Positions 15,136-19,647 of a DNA stretch of 19,647 bases are shown one piece after another. The notes beneath the pieces are model-generated. The model saw nothing but the letters and a program-made list of their open reading frames with translations, ran no database searches and was not told where the DNA came from. Both the position numbers and the translations under genes were made by a program. The stretch's first letter is position 1; each line of letters starts with the position of its first letter. Origin of the DNA: JAENVT01 sp031370745 (GTDB lineage: Bacteria; Actinomycetota; Acidimicrobiia; Acidimicrobiales; Ilumatobacteraceae); NCBI GenBank assembly GCA_031370745.1, contig JANMQX010000049.1:1-19647 (forward strand), read 5' to 3'.

Positions 15136-15586
15136 GTCGATCACCCCCGGGTTGGCGGGCCCCGAGTCAGCCCAACCAGCGGCCGCCGAGCGGCTTGCAG
15201 CACTACGAAAGACGTCCGATCAGCGAGCCAAGCCGGCTCACACCTCGAAGATCGTGGCCGCAGGCCTGTCGACCACGGCTCTGTTCGGAATGGTTGCTGC
15301 GATGGGATGGCCCACCGGTGCCCAGACTGCCCAGAGCGCGCCGTTGCAGACCACGACCGTTCCGGTGGCTCGAGCGGTGCCGTTGGTGGCGCCGACCTCG
15401 ACGCTGGCGACGGTCCTAGCGGTTGATACCGATCAGACGAACCCAACGATTCCAACGGTTCCACCAGTTCCAACTACGGCTGCCCCGGTCATCGTTGTCC
15501 CCGAGGCCACCCCGGTCGTGCAGGCGCCGGTTCCGAAGCCTTCAACCCGCGCGAAGTCGAACACCGTGACCAAGTCCTCAGGCTGA
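15128..15586 (+). CDS. Single-pass membrane protein with Pro/Thr/Val-rich external tail
   Basis: The product is 152 residues and of unknown function. The N-terminal 40 residues are Ala/Gln/Lys-rich and probably cytoplasmic. One hydrophobic segment lies at about 42-60 (KIVAAGLSTTALFGMVAAMG), and the rest is a low-complexity Thr/Pro/Val stretch ending in basic KPSTRAKSNTVTKSSG. This looks like an anchored extracytoplasmic linker without a folded domain. The ATG at 15128 lies inside the end of the previous gene (8-bp overlap ATGACTGA), indicating translational coupling. The frame also stays open further upstream, but those starts would fall in the preceding coding region. The ApbE gene follows after 4 bp. 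No flavinylation motif is visible. Confidence 0.72.
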   Translation: MTESITPGLAGPESAQPAAAERLAALRKTSDQRAKPAHTSKIVAAGLSTTALFGMVAAMGWPTGAQTAQSAPLQTTTVPVARAVPLVAPTSTLATVLAVDTDQTNPTIPTVPPVPTTAAPVIVVPEATPVVQAPVPKPSTRAKSNTVTKSSG

Positions 15587-15590
15587 ACAG

Positions 15591-16556
15591 GTGGTCGATC
15601 ACGTTCACTCCGGGTCATGGCGAGCCATGGGTTGCTCCGTCGATGTCGTCCTCGTCGGTGGTTCCACGGCCTTGCTCGATCTCGCCAAAACATCGATCGA
15701 CCATCTCGAACGGTGCTGGAGTCGCTTCATGCCCGAGAGTGACATCAGCCGCCTGAACCACGCCGCCGAGTCGACTGTCCACGTCGACCCGGCGACGGTG
15801 GTGTTGCTGCAGGCCATGCTCGCCGGCTGGCGTGTCACGGCTGGAGCGTTCGATCCGACTCTCCTCGCCCCGTTGGCGGGACTCGGCTACGCGGCGAGTT
15901 GGCATGATCCTGCTGTGATGACGTCGCTCCCGTCCGGCGCGTTGGTGCGCAGTGACCTCGAACAGATGTCGATCGATCCCGAGCGCAACGTGGTGCGGTC
16001 GCCGAGCGGGCAATGCCTTGACGCCGGTGGAATCGGCAAGGGTCTCGCGGCCGATCTCGTCGCTGGTCGATTGCTCGAAGCAGGCGCCGATGGCGCATCG
16101 GTTTCAATCGGTGGCGATGTCGCTGTGCGCGGCACGGCGCCACAAGCGGATGGGTGGCTGATCGGCATCGCCGACCCGATTGACGACGAACTGGAGTGCG
16201 GTCAACTGGCGATGATCGAAGGTGGTGTTGCCACGTCGGGAACCCTGCGCCGGCGCTGGCTGGGCCACCACGGCGAAGCTGTTCATCACCTGCTCGATCC
16301 GGCGACGCAACGACCGGCCCACCATGCCCGCGAGATCGTGGCCGCGACCGTTGTAGCCGGCACCGCGGCGTGGGCCGAGGTCTGGACAAAGGCCGTGATG
16401 GTGCACGGCACGACAATGCTGGCGGTGCTCGATGATCGCCGCCTCGGCGCCCAATTGACGTACGCGGATCTGACGACGTCGGCCAATCAGGCGTGGTCTG
16501 CTTTCGCCGGTCAGGCCAGCTGCGGAGCGACCTCGTTGGCGATGAAGTCGACGTGA
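15591..16556 (+). CDS. apbE: FAD:protein FMN transferase (ApbE family)
   Basis: ApbE proteins covalently attach FMN from FAD to Ser/Thr of target redox proteins, using Mg2+. This protein has 321 residues and matches the family along its length: WRAMGCSVDVV near the start, AFDPTLLAPL (about 86-95), LDAGGIGKGLAADLV (about 143-157), SIGGDVAVRG (about 172-181), ATSGTLRRRW (about 214-223) and HHLLDPATQRP (about 232-242). In the C-terminal AWAEVWTKA stretch, Glu263 and Thr267 occupy the positions of the usual metal-binding Asp and Thr. There is no signal peptide or lipobox, so it appears cytoplasmic. Start GTG 15591, 4 bp after the previous gene. The substrate is not obvious in the window. The 3' end overlaps the convergent oxidoreductase gene by 46 bp. 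Confidence 0.92.
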   Translation: MVDHVHSGSWRAMGCSVDVVLVGGSTALLDLAKTSIDHLERCWSRFMPESDISRLNHAAESTVHVDPATVVLLQAMLAGWRVTAGAFDPTLLAPLAGLGYAASWHDPAVMTSLPSGALVRSDLEQMSIDPERNVVRSPSGQCLDAGGIGKGLAADLVAGRLLEAGADGASVSIGGDVAVRGTAPQADGWLIGIADPIDDELECGQLAMIEGGVATSGTLRRRWLGHHGEAVHHLLDPATQRPAHHAREIVAATVVAGTAAWAEVWTKAVMVHGTTMLAVLDDRRLGAQLTYADLTTSANQAWSAFAGQASCGATSLAMKST

Positions 16557-17446
16557 TCAAGATCTGACAGATCCAGGATCTGTAAGTACACCCTGTCGGC
16601 GCCGGCGTCGATGTATCTGCGGACCGCGGCGGCGGTCTCGTCTGCCGAGCCCGCTGCACCGTTCTTGCGAAGCTCGGCCGGGTCGCGTCCGATCACAGCG
16701 GCACGGCGAACGACGTCGGCTTCCGTGGCCCCCGCACACGCGACGAGTGCTATCGAGTAGCGCATCGGCCGCTGGCGACCGATCGCCGCGCATGCTTGCT
16801 CGACTCGCTGCTTGCGTTCGCTGAACGTCTTGACGGGGGTGAACGAGGCGTTGCACTCTGCGGCGTATCGGGCGGTGAGGGCTGGTGTCCGTGTCTTGCC
16901 CCCACCCCCGATGATCATTGGAAGTGGCTGCTGCACCGGCTTGGGCAGACCGGGTGAGTTCGTCACGCTGTGCACATTGCCGGCGTAGCTGAAGGTCTCG
17001 CCAGGCGGCGTGTTCCACATGCCATCGATGATCGCCAGTTGATCGGTCAGGTTGTCGAATCGCCCCGGAGCGTCCGGAAAATCGAATCCGTATGCGCTGT
17101 GTTCGGCCTCGTACCAACCCGCACCGATACCCAGCTCGATGCGCCCGCCACTCATCTGGTCGACCTGGGCGACGCTGATCGCCAGCAGTCCTGGACCGCG
17201 AAACGTGACGGGCGAGACCAATGTTCCCAGTCGGATCGTCGATGTTTCGCGAGCCAACGCGCCCAACGTGATCCATGCATCGGTCGGGCCTGGCAGGCCG
17301 CTGACGTCACCCATCTTCAAGAAGTGATCGCTGCGGAAAAACCCACCGAAGCCGAGTGCCTCGGCCCGTTGAGCCAGTGTCAGCAACGTGTCATATGAGG
17401 CGCCTTGCTGGGGCTCGGTGAATATGCACAGGTCGGACAGCTGCAT
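16511..17446 (-). CDS. LLM-class (luciferase-like) F420-dependent oxidoreductase
   Basis: This 311-residue protein is a bacterial-luciferase-like TIM barrel. Features seen are GFGGFFRSDHFL (about 32-43), the ARETSTIRLGTLVSPVTFR strand, VDQMSGGRIELGIGAGW, and PMIIGGGGKTR. The GAGWYEAEH segment and overall length resemble the Rv1855c-type group of probable F420-dependent oxidoreductases. Such enzymes move hydride between reduced F420 (or FMN) and a substrate that cannot be deduced here. It is cytoplasmic, with no signal peptide. It lies 34 bp downstream of the beta-lactamase-like gene on the same strand, so co-transcription is likely. Its stop lies inside the ApbE coding sequence (46-bp convergent overlap). 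The start ATG 17446 lacks a strong ribosome-binding site. Confidence 0.9.
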   Translation of the reverse strand: MQLSDLCIFTEPQQGASYDTLLTLAQRAEALGFGGFFRSDHFLKMGDVSGLPGPTDAWITLGALARETSTIRLGTLVSPVTFRGPGLLAISVAQVDQMSGGRIELGIGAGWYEAEHSAYGFDFPDAPGRFDNLTDQLAIIDGMWNTPPGETFSYAGNVHSVTNSPGLPKPVQQPLPMIIGGGGKTRTPALTARYAAECNASFTPVKTFSERKQRVEQACAAIGRQRPMRYSIALVACAGATEADVVRRAAVIGRDPAELRKNGAAGSADETAAAVRRYIDAGADRVYLQILDLSDLDHVDFIANEVAPQLA

Positions 17447-17480
17447 GGTCGGACAGTAGCGGCCTGTCGGCTGTCACCCG

Positions 17481-18716
17481 TCAGGCGATGATCGACTGAT
17501 ACACGAGTTGCTTGAGCTGGCTGCGAATCGGGTGGGTGCTGCTGGGCAGCAGCTGGGTGAAGAACTGGACCACCAGATCTTGCTCTGGGTCGATCCAGAA
17601 CGCCGTGCTTGCCGCACCACCCCAGGCGTACTCTCCGACGCTGCCGGGAACGCGAGCTTTCACCGGATCGATCGTCACGCTGACACCGAGACCAAACCCG
17701 ACGCCATCGAATGTCGTCTCCGCGAACAGAGGTCGGGCAAACGCAGTCAGGTCGACACCGCCTGGCAGGTGGTTGCTGGCCATGTACTTCACGGTGCCAG
17801 GTGCCAGGATCCGCACGCCGTCGAGCTCCCCACCGCGCAGCAACATCTGCGTGAATCGGTGGTAGTCGTGCGCAGTGCTGACCAACCCTCCGCCACCACC
17901 GTGCGCTTTCGGTTCGCGCAACGTGCCGCGATCCATGGCATCCATCCGCATCGCCTTTCGGGTCTCCGGGCTTACTCCGTACAGACCGGCCAGACGAGGT
18001 GCGTGTGCTTCGTCGACGAACCACGTCGTTTCGTTCATGCCGAGCGGTTCGAGAAGGCGTTCGCGCAGGAGATCGTCGAGCCGCTGGCCGGTGACGACTT
18101 CGAGCACGCGGCCAAGGACGTCGAGGCCGACGGAGTAGTTCCACTCAGTACCTGGCTGGAACAGCAGTGGCAGCGACGCCCATCTCTCGACGACTGCTTC
18201 GAGATCCAGATCGCGCGGCATGCCCCATTCGAAGCCGGCCTTGCGGTACAACTCGTCGACGGGATGAGCGAACATGAATCCGTAGGTGAGCCCGCTGGTG
18301 TGTGAGAACAGGTGCCACAAGCGCATCTTCTCGACGATCGGATCGAGGATCGGCGCGGTCGAGCTTCCAGCTCGCCAGACCTTCTGGTTCTTGAACGCCG
18401 GGATGTAGCGATGCACGGGATCGTTCAGTTCGAAGGCGCCTTCCTCCCACAGCTGTAACGCAAGCACCGCGGTGATCGGCTTGGTCATCGAGAAGATTCG
18501 CCACAGCGTGTCTGTTTCGACCGGTTTCGCCGCCTCGACGTCGCGGTGGCCGTAGCTCGACAGATGCACGATCTTGCCGCGACGGCTGACGCTGATCAAC
18601 CAGCCTGGCAGTCTGCCGTCGTCGACGTACTTGCGGAAGTGGGTGTCGATTCGGGCGAGCCGCTCGGCCGACCTGCCGACGTCGGTGGGGTCGCCCTCGG
18701 TCTGCAGCGTTGTCAT
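17481..18716 (-). CDS. Serine beta-lactamase-like hydrolase/esterase
   Basis: This 411-residue member of the class C beta-lactamase/DD-peptidase/EstB-like family has the active-site SxxK motif SMTK at residues 76-79 and a tyrosine motif Y194-S-V in WNYSVGLDVLG, the YxN-like second site. The Gly-rich HGGGGGLVSTAHD and the WGGAAST segment (in the KTG region) are typical of the esterase-type relatives. There is no signal peptide, which argues for a cytoplasmic esterase or lactonase role rather than antibiotic resistance; the substrate is unknown. It follows the PhyH-like gene by 81 bp and precedes the luciferase-like gene by 34 bp on the same strand, suggesting a small catabolic operon. The start ATG 18716 is supported by similarity from about residue 15 on. 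Confidence 0.9.
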   Translation of the reverse strand: MTTLQTEGDPTDVGRSAERLARIDTHFRKYVDDGRLPGWLISVSRRGKIVHLSSYGHRDVEAAKPVETDTLWRIFSMTKPITAVLALQLWEEGAFELNDPVHRYIPAFKNQKVWRAGSSTAPILDPIVEKMRLWHLFSHTSGLTYGFMFAHPVDELYRKAGFEWGMPRDLDLEAVVERWASLPLLFQPGTEWNYSVGLDVLGRVLEVVTGQRLDDLLRERLLEPLGMNETTWFVDEAHAPRLAGLYGVSPETRKAMRMDAMDRGTLREPKAHGGGGGLVSTAHDYHRFTQMLLRGGELDGVRILAPGTVKYMASNHLPGGVDLTAFARPLFAETTFDGVGFGLGVSVTIDPVKARVPGSVGEYAWGGAASTAFWIDPEQDLVVQFFTQLLPSSTHPIRSQLKQLVYQSIIA

Positions 18717-18797
18717 CGTTGCCGACGATACGACGGACGTCGAGACCGGTGCGGATCGTGGCGTGCCTGCCCAGGTCGGCTCAGCACCGCGAGGCGC

Positions 18798-19647
18798 CTA
18801 GCGCCGCGCCGCCCGGTATGGCGACATGTCGATGCCCGGGTAACGCACTTCCATGTCGTCGATGGTTTGATCAGTCCAATAGGGATGGCCTGGCGCTGGA
18901 ATGTCGAGCAGGGTACGCGTGGCCGGATCCACGTTGGTGACGAACACGATCATCTCCGGTCGCTGTCCGAGGTGACCGAATGCGTGCTTGTTGGTCCAGC
19001 TAGCGTCGGCGGCCTTGTAGTCCGCCAGAACCGTGAAGCGCGATCCCGTTGGCGATGTCATCGACGTCCCCCGGTGGAAGACCTCCGTGGAATAGACAAG
19101 CGTGCTGCCGGCCTTGCCGCAGGCGAGCACCTCGCGGTTGCGTAGCTCGCCCGGCTCAGTTCGTCGTTGACCGAGGGGGATGTTCACTGAAAATCGCTTC
19201 GGCACGGCCGCGGTCGCGCCGTTGCTCTCATCGACATCACACAGATATGTGAACGTGGTGACCTGCATCCATTGGCGGCGAACGCTGGGGACCACCAGGG
19301 TGTGGTTACCGAAATCACGATGATGATGCTGGTCGTAGTCGACGTTGCCGCCGTACTTGGCCCACAATTCGGCCTTGTACAAGCGGATGTCGTCGATCCC
19401 GAGTATCTGACGAACGATCGCCAAGATCCGCGGATGGGCGACAAGTCGGTTGAGCTCTGGCGACGCCCACGGGAAGTCGTTCAGTCCGGAGAACGCGGTG
19501 TTCGTCAAATGGCTGTAGGCGGCGGGGTCGGCGAAGTACCGCTCGGGCGACGGGACGTTCTGCCAGACACCCTGCTGCATTGCGGCCACCTCCTCGGTGG
19601 TCAGCACGTCGGGAACCAGCACGAAGCCGTCGGTGTGGAAGCAATCG
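18798..19647 (-). CDS. Phytanoyl-CoA dioxygenase (PhyH)-like protein, 5' end beyond window
   Basis: This non-haem Fe(II)/2-oxoglutarate oxygenase-like protein is truncated by the window edge. The frame stays open to base 19647, where FHTDGFVLVPDVLT matches the PhyH N-terminal 'DGF.VVPDVLT' region, so the true start lies outside the window. The iron site can be read as the HxD in HHHRDFGNH, and the distal His in VFHRGTS, with SRFTVLADY carrying the 2-oxoglutarate-binding Arg. PhyH-type enzymes hydroxylate or halogenate diverse substrates, so the substrate is not predictable. The stop is TAG at 18798-18800. The last residues are basic (SPYRAARR). It is upstream of the beta-lactamase-like gene on the same strand. 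Confidence 0.88.
   Translation of the reverse strand, partial: DCFHTDGFVLVPDVLTTEEVAAMQQGVWQNVPSPERYFADPAAYSHLTNTAFSGLNDFPWASPELNRLVAHPRILAIVRQILGIDDIRLYKAELWAKYGGNVDYDQHHHRDFGNHTLVVPSVRRQWMQVTTFTYLCDVDESNGATAAVPKRFSVNIPLGQRRTEPGELRNREVLACGKAGSTLVYSTEVFHRGTSMTSPTGSRFTVLADYKAADASWTNKHAFGHLGQRPEMIVFVTNVDPATRTLLDIPAPGHPYWTDQTIDDMEVRYPGIDMSPYRAARR

Noticed and set aside
17481..18716. Antibiotic-resistance beta-lactamase
   Set aside because: The SMTK/YSV layout and absence of a signal peptide fit cytoplasmic esterase-like relatives better, so resistance is not supported by the sequence.

Overview
High-GC, densely packed bacterial DNA. The mix of genes (an F420-type luciferase-like oxidoreductase, a maltokinase-fold sugar kinase, an OmpR-type two-component pair, many GTG starts, a stand-alone cyclic-nucleotide-binding protein) suggests an actinobacterium, possibly of the Acidimicrobiia/Ilumatobacter type. 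This assignment is inference only, since there is no rRNA or other marker in the window. No gap between genes exceeds about 140 bp. I saw no tRNA, rRNA, CRISPR array, insertion sequence or phage gene.

Layout. (1) 1-2070: the tail of a probable PRC-barrel protein, a two-helix coiled-coil membrane protein (+), and on the minus strand gpmA followed by a single-domain cyclic-nucleotide-binding protein. (2) 2163-7237 (+): a two-gene NAD-dependent, molybdenum/tungsten formate dehydrogenase operon. The usual four polypeptides of the soluble Fds enzyme appear condensed into two fusions, FdsG-FdsB and FdsA-FdsD. (3) 7234-9645 (-): a GT1-type glycosyltransferase, a protein with two CDGSH iron-sulfur motifs, and a small basic protein of unknown function. 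(4) 9679-12384 (+): a maltokinase-like sugar kinase, a SIS-domain sugar isomerase/deaminase-like protein, and a CarF/TMEM189-type plasmalogen desaturase. (5) 12370-14429 (-): a histidine kinase and response regulator, divergent from (6) 14566-16556 (+): two exported or membrane-anchored low-complexity proteins and an ApbE-type FMN transferase. The divergent gap holds an 11-bp-phased TTGGA repeat that looks like a response-regulator operator. (7) 16511-19647 (-): a luciferase-like oxidoreductase, a serine beta-lactamase/esterase-type hydrolase and a phytanoyl-CoA-dioxygenase-like protein cut by the window end.

How the genes fit together. The formate dehydrogenase should oxidise formate to CO2 and reduce NAD+ in the cytoplasm. 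The kinase/SIS pair could phosphorylate and then isomerise or deaminate an amino sugar. The two-component pair probably controls the neighbouring exported-protein/ApbE operon. The most unusual observations are the apparent FdsA-FdsD fusion, the phased operator, and the fact that all four convergent gene pairs overlap at their 3' ends, two of them by sharing a single CTAG that carries both stop codons.
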